Shown here piece after piece: positions 25,867 through 33,849 of a DNA stretch of 53,467 nucleotides. How positions within the stretch are numbered: the stretch's first letter is position 1; every line of letters begins with the position of its first letter. The position numbers and the translations under genes were made by a program. The DNA comes from a virus, in IMG/VR virus record IMGVR_UViG_3300021373_000910, positions 1-53,467 of that record; one strand, written 5' to 3'. The notes under the pieces were generated by a model. The model was not told where the DNA came from. It saw only the letters and a list, made by a program, of their open reading frames with translations, and searched no databases.

Positions 25867-26142
25867 ATGAGTGAAGACGTAACCACCGCTGAAGCTGTAG
25901 CTGAAGCACCCACCATGCCTGAGATGGATGTACCCCCCGCACCCGGTGCTCCAGAAGGTGAACCTGTACAACTGTCGTTTGCTGACCTTGCGGCCGCTGT
26001 ACAAATCATTGACGTTTTTGTAACACGTGGAGCAATCCGTGGTGAAGAAATGTCTTCAGTTGGTCAAGTGCGAGATCGTTTGCAAGCATTTGTCCAGCAA
26101 GCGCAAGCGCAACAGGAGGCTCAACAAGCCGAAGCTGCATGA
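25867..26142 (+). CDS. Conserved small T4-like protein
   Basis: 91 residues. Pro/Ala/Glu-rich N terminus, then the block LSFADLAAAVQIIDVFVTRGA (split: residues 37-57) and a Gln/Ala-rich helical tail. From memory it is conserved in many T4-like phages as a protein of unknown function. It follows the 24164 gene by 11 bases and is followed by a double hairpin terminator. Confidence 0.75.
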   Translation: MSEDVTTAEAVAEAPTMPEMDVPPAPGAPEGEPVQLSFADLAAAVQIIDVFVTRGAIRGEEMSSVGQVRDRLQAFVQQAQAQQEAQQAEAA

Positions 26143-26147
26143 TCCTC

Positions 26148-26217
26148 TCCCAATCAACTTGGGAATGATAACACGGCCCCCATCTCATGTCTTCGGAATG
26201 AGCTTGGGGGTTCTTTT
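26148..26217 (+). terminator. Tandem hairpins with terminator
   Basis: First hairpin TCCCAA/TTGGGA (26148-26164, 5-base loop), then a longer stem CCCCCA plus CTCAT paired with ATGAG and TGGGGG (26177-26210) followed by TTCTTTT. The second is a good intrinsic terminator separating the virion-type genes from the clamp-loader operon. Confidence 0.8.
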
Positions 26218-26237
26218 ACAATATGATGGGGTGACAA

Positions 26238-27179
26238 ATGCAAGACAACTTTATTTGGGTTGAACGATATCGACCTAAAACAATTCAAGATACTATCTTA
26301 CCCGACTCTCTGAAAAAAACATTTCAGCAATTTGTCGATCAAAATAATGTGCCCAATCTTCTATTGACTGGTCGTGCTGGTATTGGCAAGACTACTGTGG
26401 CCAAAGCTATGCTTGAAGAGATTGGCGCTGACTATATTACAATCAACGGTTCGATGAATGGTAACATCGATACTCTACGTGTTGAAATCGCTAACTTTGC
26501 TTCTAGTGTTTCTTTTTCCGGCGGCCGCAAGTATGTCATTCTAGACGAAGCTGACTATCTGAATGCAAACTCTACTCAGCCTGCACTTAGAAACTTTATG
26601 GAAGAGTTTTCAAAAAACTGCGGCTTTATCCTAACTTGTAACTTTAAGAACCGTATCATTGAGCCTTTACACTCTCGTTGTAGTGTAGTTGAATTCAATG
26701 TAACTGGTGCTGATAAAACCAAACTCGCCGGACAGTTTTTTAAGCGATGCTGTAAAATACTGGAAACTGAGGATCTTGAATATGATGAAAAATCTGTTGC
26801 TGAACTTATCAAAACTTATTTTCCTGATTGGCGTCGAGTCCTTAATGAACTACAGCGTTATTCTGCTACTGGCCGTATTGATGCTGGTATATTAGTATCA
26901 ACTTCAGGCGAGTCTATTGATGACCTGATTAGTAGGATGCGTGAAAGAAACTTCACAGATGTTCGTAAGTGGGTTGCTGAGAATTCTCATGTTGAGTCAG
27001 CGGTACTCTACCGCCAACTCTATGATGTGCTACCCAGCAAACTCAAGTCTACTCAAAATGTAGCTGACGCAATTGTGATTCTCGCTGAGTATCAGTACAA
27101 AGAAGCGTTCGTTGCAAACTCCGAGATAAATAGAGTAGCGGCTCTCGCAACTCTTATGGCGGAGATGGAGTGGAAATGA
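26238..27179 (+). CDS. 44: Clamp loader ATPase subunit gp44
   Basis: 313 residues (T4 gp44 319). AAA+ ATPase that opens and loads the gp45 clamp with gp62. Walker A GRAGIGKT at 45-52, Walker B DEAD at 103-106, sensor and SRC motif LHSRCSVVEF around 148-157. It heads an overlapping run of genes to 29661 that also includes gp62 and RegA, the order found in T4-like phages. Confidence 0.95.
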   Translation: MQDNFIWVERYRPKTIQDTILPDSLKKTFQQFVDQNNVPNLLLTGRAGIGKTTVAKAMLEEIGADYITINGSMNGNIDTLRVEIANFASSVSFSGGRKYVILDEADYLNANSTQPALRNFMEEFSKNCGFILTCNFKNRIIEPLHSRCSVVEFNVTGADKTKLAGQFFKRCCKILETEDLEYDEKSVAELIKTYFPDWRRVLNELQRYSATGRIDAGILVSTSGESIDDLISRMRERNFTDVRKWVAENSHVESAVLYRQLYDVLPSKLKSTQNVADAIVILAEYQYKEAFVANSEINRVAALATLMAEMEWK

Positions 27180-27392
27180 ATGGGCATATGGGCTAAGATA
27201 AAAAGCTGGATCTTTGGAATACACTGTCTTTTGTGTAGAACAAAACTCGATCCCACGAGTGAGTATGTCATAGTCCAATATAGGTGTCTAGATGGCTATG
27301 ATAATCTTTATCTTTGTACTGAGTGTGCAAAAGATTTTGATGAAGCCGCATTTGATAGCAATACAGATCCGTCCGCTTTCATTGATATATGA
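27180..27392 (+). CDS. Small zinc-ribbon-like protein
   Basis: 70 residues; ATG directly follows the gp44 stop. Two Cys pairs, CLLC (about 16-19) and CTEC (about 46-49), separated by a strand-rich segment, look like a one-zinc ribbon. Overlaps the next gene by four bases. Not recognised. Confidence 0.6.
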   Translation: MGIWAKIKSWIFGIHCLLCRTKLDPTSEYVIVQYRCLDGYDNLYLCTECAKDFDEAAFDSNTDPSAFIDI

Positions 27393-28216
27393 AGTATGTA
27401 ACTCTGCTTACAGCTATTGCGATAGCGGCAGTAGCGGGATACTTCTCTATCATTGGATTGTCTACAATCTTTGCTGGTGCTTTCTGGGCTGTTGTTATTA
27501 TGGCGACAGTGCTAGAGATAGGTAAACTTGTTACTGCCGCATATCTTCATCTAGAGTGGAAAGATATAAGTACATGGATTAGGACTTATCTAATATCAGC
27601 AGTATTTGTCCTGATGATTATCACTTCAATGGGTATCTTTGGATATCTATCGAAGGCTCACTTAGAGCAGACAATAAATCAAGGTGGTAATAATGAATTA
27701 CTTATCAGCGGCCTCGAGAGAAAGATTGAAAGACAGCAATCGATCATCGATGACTCCGAAACGGTCTTGGCGCAACTCGACTCTGCGGTTGAAATACTGC
27801 AAGACTATGACCGAATTAGAGGACCTGATGGAGCAATTGCGGTTCGGAAGGCGCAAGCAGAGGAAAGGACAGAACTCAACAGAACAATCGGATTGGCGTA
27901 TGATCAGATTGCAGGATTCCAAGAACAACTTCTGCCCCTGCAGAAACAAACTCTTGAACTTGAAGCAGAAATCGGCCCAATCAAATACATAGCAGAACTA
28001 ATTTACGGAGAGAACTATGACATCGATAATGCGGTTCGTTTCGTTATTCTTTTACTTGTGTTTGTTTTCGACCCCTTGGCGATTATACTATTGATAGTAT
28101 CGACAGCAATGTTCAAACGTGATATCATTGCTAAACCCGAAGTAAAAAAAAAGTTGAAGACGGACAACTCAATGAATCCGTTAGTGAGCGAACAACAAAT
28201 TATGGTGATGGAATGA
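27389..28216 (+). CDS. Membrane protein with coiled-coil, in replication operon
   Basis: 275 residues. Three predicted transmembrane helices in the first 85 residues, a helical coiled-coil region (about 105-200, rich in Glu, Gln and Leu, presumably soluble), and one further long hydrophobic helix at about 215-240 with a basic tail. I recall a similar membrane protein next to gp44/gp62 in marine T4-like phages. It overlaps gp62 by four bases. Function is unknown; anchoring of the replication complex to the inner membrane is a possible role. Confidence 0.75.
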   Translation: MKYVTLLTAIAIAAVAGYFSIIGLSTIFAGAFWAVVIMATVLEIGKLVTAAYLHLEWKDISTWIRTYLISAVFVLMIITSMGIFGYLSKAHLEQTINQGGNNELLISGLERKIERQQSIIDDSETVLAQLDSAVEILQDYDRIRGPDGAIAVRKAQAEERTELNRTIGLAYDQIAGFQEQLLPLQKQTLELEAEIGPIKYIAELIYGENYDIDNAVRFVILLLVFVFDPLAIILLIVSTAMFKRDIIAKPEVKKKLKTDNSMNPLVSEQQIMVME

Positions 28217-28605
28217 ATCCTTTTGATTATGTGAACTCGATCACGCATTCGAAGAAAAATTTAATGCGTGATACTGAAAACGACACACTTGCTGAACGTG
28301 GCTATGAGCCATGGCTTTCAAACAACGCACTGTCTTACTTTCCGGACACCGTTTTACATGCTAATCTTATGAACATGTATAGCGATCTGGATAATCGTCC
28401 ACAATTCGAATTTTTACTAAATAGTATTAGACCTAGAAAGAGATTTTCTAAGTGGATAAAGAAAAGTGATAACGAAGACTTGAAAGCAATATGCGATCAT
28501 TATCAATGCAACGAAACGGTTGGCCGAGAGTACTTGTCTTTGTTATCGTCTGAACAAATAGACGCTATTAAAAAAGAACAAGAACAAGGCGGTTTAAAAA
28601 GATGA
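28213..28605 (+). CDS. 62: Clamp loader small subunit gp62
   Basis: 130 residues, shorter than T4 gp62 (187) but typical of marine relatives. Recognised from the N terminus NPFDYVNSITHSKK, the ALSYFPDTVLHANLMN block (about 39-54) and the RKRFSKWIKK segment (about 76-85). It forms the complex with four gp44 subunits. Coupled by ATGA overlaps to both neighbours. Confidence 0.88.
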   Translation: MNPFDYVNSITHSKKNLMRDTENDTLAERGYEPWLSNNALSYFPDTVLHANLMNMYSDLDNRPQFEFLLNSIRPRKRFSKWIKKSDNEDLKAICDHYQCNETVGREYLSLLSSEQIDAIKKEQEQGGLKR

Positions 28606-29000
28606 CGTTATTGATTGAAGATATGGTTGAAGTCTCTTTAACTCATGAAGAGAATTTTTTAAAAGTTAAGGAAACCTTAACGAGAATTGGTATTGCTTCT
28701 AAGAAGGATAGAAAGCTATACCAATCTTGTCACATCCTGCACAAGCAAGGAAAGTATTACATCGTTCATTTTAAAGAACTCTTTATGTTGGACGGCAAGG
28801 CGCACGATTTTTCAGAAGACGATTGCGCAAGAAGAAACACAATTGTTACTCTACTTCAAGAATGGGGGTTGATTAAGGTCGTTCGACCCGAAATGATTTC
28901 TTCACCTTCTGCCCCTTTATCACAAATCAAGATACTCCCACATAAAGAAAAGAGCGAGTGGGAACTTGTTGCTAAATATAGCATTGGTAAAAAACGATAA
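28602..29000 (+). CDS. regA: Translational repressor RegA
   Basis: 132 residues (T4 RegA 122). RegA binds the start region of early mRNAs, including its own and gp44/62/45, and blocks translation. The core FLKVKETLTRIGIASKKD (20-37), LYQSCHILHKQGKYYIVHFKE and the ending KYSIGKKR match the family closely. Two starts are possible: ATG 28602, overlapping the gp62 stop, and ATG 28623, which exactly matches the N terminus length of T4 RegA (MVEVSL against MIEITL). The first is favoured by the overlap; the second by homology. Confidence 0.95.
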   Translation: MTLLIEDMVEVSLTHEENFLKVKETLTRIGIASKKDRKLYQSCHILHKQGKYYIVHFKELFMLDGKAHDFSEDDCARRNTIVTLLQEWGLIKVVRPEMISSPSAPLSQIKILPHKEKSEWELVAKYSIGKKR

Positions 29001-29010
29001 GGAGAAAGCC

Positions 29011-29298
29011 ATGTTGTGGGACATCATTGTAATTTTGTTCGTATCGGGTCTTGTTTTTGGACTCGGATATGTAGCTTGGGTTTGGAACATGAAGGGCCTC
29101 GAAGGTGTAGTAGACAAGGCCGAAGAAATCGCAGAAGAAGTAGAAGAAGCGATTGACGATCTTGAGGATCTTGGTGATAAGCTCAAGAAGATGACTAAAG
29201 CAGAACTCGAAGAGTTTGCGCATACGCTTGGTATCAAAGTTGACAAGCGTAAGAAAAAAGATGATATGATTAAAAAGATTGTAGACGAAAAAAAATAA
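29011..29298 (+). CDS. Small membrane-anchored protein with SAP-like tail
   Basis: 95 residues from ATG 29011, which has the ribosome site GGAG; an ATG 15 codons earlier lies inside regA and is rejected. One transmembrane helix (about 3-27), an acidic coiled coil (about 33-58), and a C-terminal basic MTKAELEEFAHTLGI segment with Lys-rich end, resembling SAP or Rho-N helix-extended-helix DNA/RNA-binding folds. It may tether nucleic acid to the membrane; this is inferred from domains only. Confidence 0.65.
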   Translation: MLWDIIVILFVSGLVFGLGYVAWVWNMKGLEGVVDKAEEIAEEVEEAIDDLEDLGDKLKKMTKAELEEFAHTLGIKVDKRKKKDDMIKKIVDEKK

Positions 29299-29661
29299 AT
29301 GTACGAATATAAGTGCATCATTAAAAGAGTACTCGATGGCGACACAGTTGATGTCGATATCGATTTAGGATTTGGAGTGTGGTTACGTGGACAGCGAATT
29401 CGTTTTTATGGAATCGATGCCCCCGAAACTAGAACTCGTGATTTAGAAGAGAAGGCTCGTGGCCATGTAGCACGAGATTTCGTCTCTCAATTCTTACCAG
29501 TCGAATCTATTCAAACACTAATCAGCAGAAAAGATGAAACTGGAAAGTACGGTCGCATACTTGGCGACTTTGTAGTATACGATGCTGTTTGGGATGCTCA
29601 AAGAAACTTGACAGAACTTCTATTGCGTGAAGGTCTTGTCGAGGTTTATGAATCTAAATAA
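29299..29661 (+). CDS. Micrococcal-nuclease-like (SNase) nuclease
   Basis: 120 residues, the usual length of a bare thermonuclease fold. Motifs: VLDGDTVDVDID at 11-22, RFYGIDAPE with Arg35 and Glu43, and TGKYGRILG with Arg86, the three catalytic residues of staphylococcal-type nuclease. It cleaves DNA or RNA to 3'-phosphates. No signal peptide, so it should act in the cytoplasm, perhaps in host DNA breakdown. It starts right after the preceding stop. Confidence 0.88.
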   Translation: MYEYKCIIKRVLDGDTVDVDIDLGFGVWLRGQRIRFYGIDAPETRTRDLEEKARGHVARDFVSQFLPVESIQTLISRKDETGKYGRILGDFVVYDAVWDAQRNLTELLLREGLVEVYESK

Positions 29662-29673
29662 GCAGTAAAATCG

Positions 29674-29681
29674 TATAAATA
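29674..29681 (+). promoter_or_regulatory. T4-type late promoter for hsp20
   Basis: Exact TATAAATA. A start site about 6-7 bases downstream would begin the transcript at the first hairpin (29688) of the hsp20 leader. Confidence 0.78.
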
Positions 29682-29687
29682 AGAAGC

Positions 29688-29776
29688 GATGACAGGGCGA
29701 TCTTGTCATCCACATCAGTGCGGAATGGTCCGGCTGAGAGACAACAACCTTGCTTAATATAAGGAGGCAAAAAATG
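29688..29776 (+). promoter_or_regulatory. ROSE-like RNA thermometer in hsp20 leader
   Basis: Three hairpins fill the leader. H1: GATGACA/TGTCATC (29688-29694 with 29704-29710). H2: CGGA/TCCG around loop ATGG (29721-29732), extended by CAG/CTG. H3: CCTTGCTT (29748-29755) pairs with the Shine-Dalgarno AAGGAGG (29761-29767) across a 5-base loop, with the single G at 29752 bulged and one U-G pair. That UUGCU-against-SD geometry with one extra G is the hallmark of ROSE thermometers that hold heat-shock mRNAs closed until the temperature rises. Not tested experimentally. Confidence 0.7.
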
Positions 29777-30199
29777 GTTAATACCCGAACTAAAATGTTT
29801 ACATTCCCCCATTCACGTTTCATAGGATTTGATCACGTATGGGATGAGATTGAGAAACTTACCGCCGTCGGTGCTAACGAGAAAGGATTCCCTAGGCACA
29901 ATATCGTAAAGCATGATGACACAAACTATTCGATGGAGTTTGCTTTAGGTGGTTACAAGAGAAAAGATCTGGAAATTGAAGTCCAGCCTGGCGTTCTCAT
30001 TATTCGAGGTAATCCAGACGAAGACACTAAGCAATATCTTCACAAAGGTATTACTACGAAAAAGTTCGTAGAAACATTTAGACTCGCTGACCATGTTGTC
30101 GTTGATGGAGCTGAATTCGTCAACGGTTTACTAGTCATTAGTTTGAGAGTTGAACTGCCCGAAGAACAGCGTCCGAGAAAGATCGAAATTAAAATCTAA
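29774..30199 (+). CDS. Small heat-shock protein (Hsp20/alpha-crystallin)
   Basis: 141 residues from ATG 29774; the alternative start 24 bases earlier lies within the RNA thermometer and lacks a ribosome site. Short N-terminal arm, alpha-crystallin domain at about 35-125 (strand blocks NYSMEFALGGYKRKDLEIEV, split at residues 47-66, and GLLVISL), and a C-terminal IEIKI tail, the I-x-I motif that docks oligomers. It is an ATP-independent holdase against protein aggregation, likely useful during late assembly at raised temperature. Hsp20 genes are known in marine T4-like phages. Confidence 0.92.
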   Translation: MVNTRTKMFTFPHSRFIGFDHVWDEIEKLTAVGANEKGFPRHNIVKHDDTNYSMEFALGGYKRKDLEIEVQPGVLIIRGNPDEDTKQYLHKGITTKKFVETFRLADHVVVDGAEFVNGLLVISLRVELPEEQRPRKIEIKI

Positions 30200-30219
30200 T
30201 CTCAAAAGGACACTGATAA

Positions 30220-30555
30220 ATGAAAAAAGAACTATTTGCCGCATGTAGCGGTGTGGTATTCGCTGGCTTAATGTTAGCTCAACCTGTATTAGCTGTAGAA
30301 TCATACACAGCAAAACTCAACGAAGAAGGCAAATTTTGTGCTACAGTAAAAGTCGCCCAGCCGGGTGGATTTTTTATTCGTCGCATGAAGTGTCGTTCTT
30401 TGGAAGAGTGGGAAGCTAAGGGATATGAGGTTTCGTATCCAGAAGGTTTGTCTCCAGAAGAAGTGGCGGCATCTATGAGTGATAGTATTCTCTTAGATTT
30501 GGATAAAAGTCTTTTGGCACAAATCAAAGCATCCCTGCAGGTAGGTAGATCATGA
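30220..30555 (+). CDS. Exported small protein with signal peptide
   Basis: 111 residues. The N terminus MKKELFAACSGVVFAGLMLA is a good signal peptide (basic start, hydrophobic core, probable cut after the Ala-Val-like site near residue 25). Two Cys remain in the mature part. Probably periplasmic. It overlaps the next small membrane gene by four bases. Not recognised; a role in superinfection exclusion or lysis control is possible but not shown. Confidence 0.6.
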   Translation: MKKELFAACSGVVFAGLMLAQPVLAVESYTAKLNEEGKFCATVKVAQPGGFFIRRMKCRSLEEWEAKGYEVSYPEGLSPEEVAASMSDSILLDLDKSLLAQIKASLQVGRS

Positions 30556-30704
30556 AACTAACCCTTTCTGAAAAGCTATCAGCGATTGCTGTATGCACAT
30601 TTCTAATTGGGTGTATGGTGGCTGGCTTTTATGGACACATTATGTATCCGGAGTTGTATATGAATGCTACTCCAATGCCATATGTCTATACTCCCATAAT
30701 TTAA
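30552..30704 (+). CDS. Small membrane peptide
   Basis: 50 residues; ATG overlaps the preceding TGA (ATGA). One hydrophobic helix (about 10-28, containing two Cys) and a short Tyr/Pro/Met-rich tail. It pairs with the exported protein upstream. Not recognised. Confidence 0.5.
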   Translation: MKLTLSEKLSAIAVCTFLIGCMVAGFYGHIMYPELYMNATPMPYVYTPII

Positions 30705-30722
30705 ATGTGAATAGAGGTTTTT

Positions 30723-30764
30723 GTGACGTTCCTCGACCGTTGGTAAGGTCGCTAAAAACGTCAC
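30723..30764 (+). other. Nested RNA hairpin between small membrane genes
   Basis: Outer stem GTGACGTT/AACGTCAC (8 bp) encloses an inner stem CGACC/GGTCG (5 bp) with loop GTTGGTAA, with short internal loops between. No T-run follows, so it is not a typical terminator. It could be a processing or regulatory site. Confidence 0.5.
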
Positions 30765-30783
30765 GCAACTCTTAAGGTAGACG

Positions 30784-30897
30784 ATGTTTAACATAAGCGA
30801 CACGGCTAAAAGATTAGCAATTTTAGGAATAGTTATACTTCCGTGGGAACTAGCACTCATCTACTTCTTTACTACAACCGTAGAGAAACTTATATAA
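30784..30897 (+). CDS. Very small membrane peptide
   Basis: 37 residues, preceded by AAGGTAG. A single hydrophobic helix (about 10-30). Followed directly by the strong DNA polymerase promoter. Small hydrophobic phage peptides like this can affect host membranes or immunity to superinfection; the function here is unknown and the gene is only moderately supported. Confidence 0.4.
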   Translation: MFNISDTAKRLAILGIVILPWELALIYFFTTTVEKLI

Positions 30898-30901
30898 ATG
30901 G

Positions 30902-30931
30902 TTGACATGTCCCCCATGTCTACTATATAAT
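30902..30931 (+). promoter_or_regulatory. Consensus sigma70 promoter for DNA polymerase gene 43
   Basis: Perfect TTGACA (30902-30907), 18-base spacer, perfect TATAAT (30926-30931), 27 bases before the gene 43 start. One of the strongest promoters in the window. Confidence 0.88.
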
Positions 30932-30957
30932 GTGGAAAACATTTTGAGGAATCTATC

Positions 30958-33468
30958 TTGTCGTTTTACACAAACGTGACCCGTTACGGAAACAAGATCT
31001 TATATCGTGGATACTCTAGTAAAGGCACTAGAGAAACTAAGAAAGTAAAATTTCAACCTACACTTTACATTCAGAGCAAAAAGCAAGAATCTGGATGGAA
31101 GAGTCTGTATGGTCACACTGTCGATCCCGTTCAATTTCCTTCGATGTCTGAAGCAGGTGAGTTTATCAAGCAATATGAAGATGTTGACAACTTCAAGATC
31201 TTCGGTAATACAAACTTTGTAGCTCAGTTTGTTGCTGAAGAGTTCCCTGCTATTATTGACTTCGATCCCAAGTTCATCGATGTCGGCAATATCGATATTG
31301 AGGTTGCGTCAGATGAAGGATTCCCCGAACCCGACGAGGCCAAGTATCCCGTCATCTCAATCGCTTACATGAGTAGTAAGCACAAAGCGTTCTTTGTGTG
31401 GGGCCTCGATGACTATGATACAAGTCTTCGAGACTTTGATGACTCTGGCTATGAGGACTATGAGGTTGTCTATCGGAAGTGTCTGGATGAGAAGAATCTC
31501 TTACTAAACTTCTTGCATCACTGGAAGCAATTCACTCCAGATATTATCACTGGATGGAACATTCGACTCTTTGACATTCCGTATATTGTGAATCGAATGA
31601 ATCGAATCCTCGGCGAAGATATCTCTAAGCAAATCTCTCCGTTCGATGTGATTAAATATCGTCAGATTGCGGTCAAGGGTAAGAGTCTTGATGCATATGA
31701 AATTTATGGCGTCCAACAGGTAGACTACTTCGATTTATTTCAAAAGTTTGGCTATAGCTATGGAACTCTTGCATCGTATTCGCTTGATCACGTTGCATCT
31801 GTTGTTCTCGGTGAACGAAAACTATCGTATGAAGAGTACGGCTCTCTTCACAGTCTATACAAACAAGACTATCAAAAGTTTATCTCGTATAACATTCGAG
31901 ACATTCTTCTCGTTGACAAAATTGATCGTCAAACTGGATTGATGCAACTTGCACTCACGATTGCATACAAGGGTGGCGTCAACTATAGTGACACTTTTGG
32001 AACAACTGGGATATGGGATAGTATCATCTATCGATTCTTACATCATCGTAAGATTACTGTTCCTCCTTCTACTCGAAAAGAGAAGCAATCTTACCCAGGT
32101 GGCTATGTGAAAGAGCCTCGTATTGGAATGAGCGAATGGATCACTTCGTTTGACTTGAACAGTCTGTATCCTAATTTAATTGTTCAGTACAACATGTCTC
32201 CCGAGACACTAGTTGAAGGTATGCTTCCTGACTTTGGAGTAGATCATTTTCTGAAAACTACGATTCCTGATGAAATTCGAGAAAAGGATTATGCGGTCGC
32301 TGCCAACGGATCAATGTATCGCAAAGATAAGCGTGGAGTTCTTCCTGAGATCATCGTAGGACTGTATGATGAGCGAAAAGCAATCAAAGGTCAAATGATT
32401 AGTAAGAAGAAAGAATATGAGCGTAAGAAAACCAAGCAACTTGATATGGAGATCACGCAACTCGACAATCAACAAATGGCAGTAAAGATTCTTCTCAACT
32501 CACTCTATGGAGCGCTTGGGAATCAGTATTTTCGATACTTTGATATGCGTATGGCTGAAGGGATTACGCTCTCTGGTCAGTTGGCTATTCGATGGGCGGA
32601 GACTGCAATCAATCACTATCTCAATCGAATACTCAAGTCCTATGATGAAGACTATGTAATTGCAATTGATACCGATTCGTTGTATGTTGATCTTGCTCCA
32701 CTAGTGAAGCAGGTGAATCCTAAAGATCCCGTTAACTTTATTGACGAGGCTTGTAAGAGTAAATTTGTTCCTCAACTACAAAGGTCTTACAAGGATATGT
32801 TTAGTCACATGAATGCGTATGAACCTCGTATGGTTATGGAGCGTGAAGCAATTGCTGATCGTGGAGTCTGGACTGCTAAGAAAAGATATATACTTAACGT
32901 GCATAACAATGAGGGAGTTGCTTACGCTGAGCCTAAACTCAAGATCATGGGAATTGAGGCTGTTAAGTCCAGCACGCCTCAAGTGGTGCGGGATAAGTTT
33001 GTAAAAGCATATGGAATCATTCTAAACTCTACAGAAAGCGAACTTCAAGACTTCGTGGCAAACTTCTATGATGAGTTTAAAAGTCTCCCTGCCGAGGATG
33101 TTTCTTTTCCTAGAGGCGTGAGTGATATTGAGAAGTGGCAGGACAAACACACTGTCTACAAGAAGGGTTGTCCGATTCATGTAAGAGGTGCGCTTGTATT
33201 CAATAGATTGTCATCAAAAAATAAGCTTAATGTTGAAGATATTAAGAACGGAAGTAAAGTCAAATTTTGCTATCTGAAACTTCCAAATCCTTCAATGGAG
33301 AATGTGATATCTTTTCCACAGTTCTTACCCAGAGAGTTTGAGCTAGAACAGTATATCGATTATCAAACTCAGTTTGACAAGACGTTTAAAGAGCCATTGA
33401 AACTTGTATCTGATGCAATCAATTGGGATCTTGAAAAACGAAATACACTGGAGTCTTTCTTCTCATGA
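30958..33468 (+). CDS. 43: DNA polymerase gp43
   Basis: 836 residues (T4 gp43 898; marine relatives near 830). Family B polymerase with 3'-5' exonuclease. Exo I D113-I-E115, Exo II block GWNIRLFDIP, polymerase motif A DLNSLYP near 399, motif B NSLYG near 514, motif C DTDSLYV near 571. The start is TTG 30958, preceded by GAGGA, and gives an N terminus (SFYTNVTRYGNKILYRGY) fitting the family; no nearby ATG would do so. Own consensus promoter. Confidence 0.96.
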   Translation: MSFYTNVTRYGNKILYRGYSSKGTRETKKVKFQPTLYIQSKKQESGWKSLYGHTVDPVQFPSMSEAGEFIKQYEDVDNFKIFGNTNFVAQFVAEEFPAIIDFDPKFIDVGNIDIEVASDEGFPEPDEAKYPVISIAYMSSKHKAFFVWGLDDYDTSLRDFDDSGYEDYEVVYRKCLDEKNLLLNFLHHWKQFTPDIITGWNIRLFDIPYIVNRMNRILGEDISKQISPFDVIKYRQIAVKGKSLDAYEIYGVQQVDYFDLFQKFGYSYGTLASYSLDHVASVVLGERKLSYEEYGSLHSLYKQDYQKFISYNIRDILLVDKIDRQTGLMQLALTIAYKGGVNYSDTFGTTGIWDSIIYRFLHHRKITVPPSTRKEKQSYPGGYVKEPRIGMSEWITSFDLNSLYPNLIVQYNMSPETLVEGMLPDFGVDHFLKTTIPDEIREKDYAVAANGSMYRKDKRGVLPEIIVGLYDERKAIKGQMISKKKEYERKKTKQLDMEITQLDNQQMAVKILLNSLYGALGNQYFRYFDMRMAEGITLSGQLAIRWAETAINHYLNRILKSYDEDYVIAIDTDSLYVDLAPLVKQVNPKDPVNFIDEACKSKFVPQLQRSYKDMFSHMNAYEPRMVMEREAIADRGVWTAKKRYILNVHNNEGVAYAEPKLKIMGIEAVKSSTPQVVRDKFVKAYGIILNSTESELQDFVANFYDEFKSLPAEDVSFPRGVSDIEKWQDKHTVYKKGCPIHVRGALVFNRLSSKNKLNVEDIKNGSKVKFCYLKLPNPSMENVISFPQFLPREFELEQYIDYQTQFDKTFKEPLKLVSDAINWDLEKRNTLESFFS

Positions 33469-33552
33469 ATGTGTAAAGCAACATCGATTCAAAATGAATT
33501 GGAAAACAAGAGAAACCCCTAGCTGGTTTCAAGTCGCATAAGGAGAACTAAA

Positions 33553-33816
33553 ATGTCGGATGAATTTTTTGATTTTGGATTCACCGCTGTAACGGAAGAT
33601 GAGTTGGATGCGGTACGCCAGCTACAAGCACAGACGGAAACGATCCAACAAGAATTGGTATCAGTTGACAACAAGGCAAAAGCCTTGTATGATGCTATCA
33701 TGCCATTACTAGAAAACCTAAAGGCAGATCCCAATAAGGATTATATCTACTGGCCGAATCGATATGAAAAGATTGACGCATTCCAAGATAAGCTTGCGTC
33801 TATTATGACATCATAA
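33553..33816 (+). CDS. Conserved small protein between 43 and uvsX
   Basis: 87 residues beginning SDEFFDFGFTAVTEDEL and containing DYIYWPNRYEKI near the end, patterns I recall from a conserved T4-like protein at the same place in marine phages. Acidic, helical. AAGGAG ribosome site. Function unknown; possibly a replisome accessory. Confidence 0.75.
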   Translation: MSDEFFDFGFTAVTEDELDAVRQLQAQTETIQQELVSVDNKAKALYDAIMPLLENLKADPNKDYIYWPNRYEKIDAFQDKLASIMTS

Positions 33817-33819
33817 ATG

Positions 33820-33849
33820 TTGCATATATTGAACATATGACACTATAAT
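33820..33849 (+). promoter_or_regulatory. Sigma70 promoter for uvsX-41
   Basis: TTGCAT (33820-33825), 18-base spacer, perfect TATAAT (33844-33849). The -10 lies within a short dyad ATGAC/GTCAT (33837-33841 and 33851-33855), and the 9-mer ATATGACAC is repeated at 33835 and 33857. Confidence 0.65.

Noticed and set aside
28920-29345. Minus-strand frame of 141 codons with many Ser and Leu
   Set aside because: Antisense shadow of regA, the small membrane gene and the nuclease; no promoter or ribosome site.
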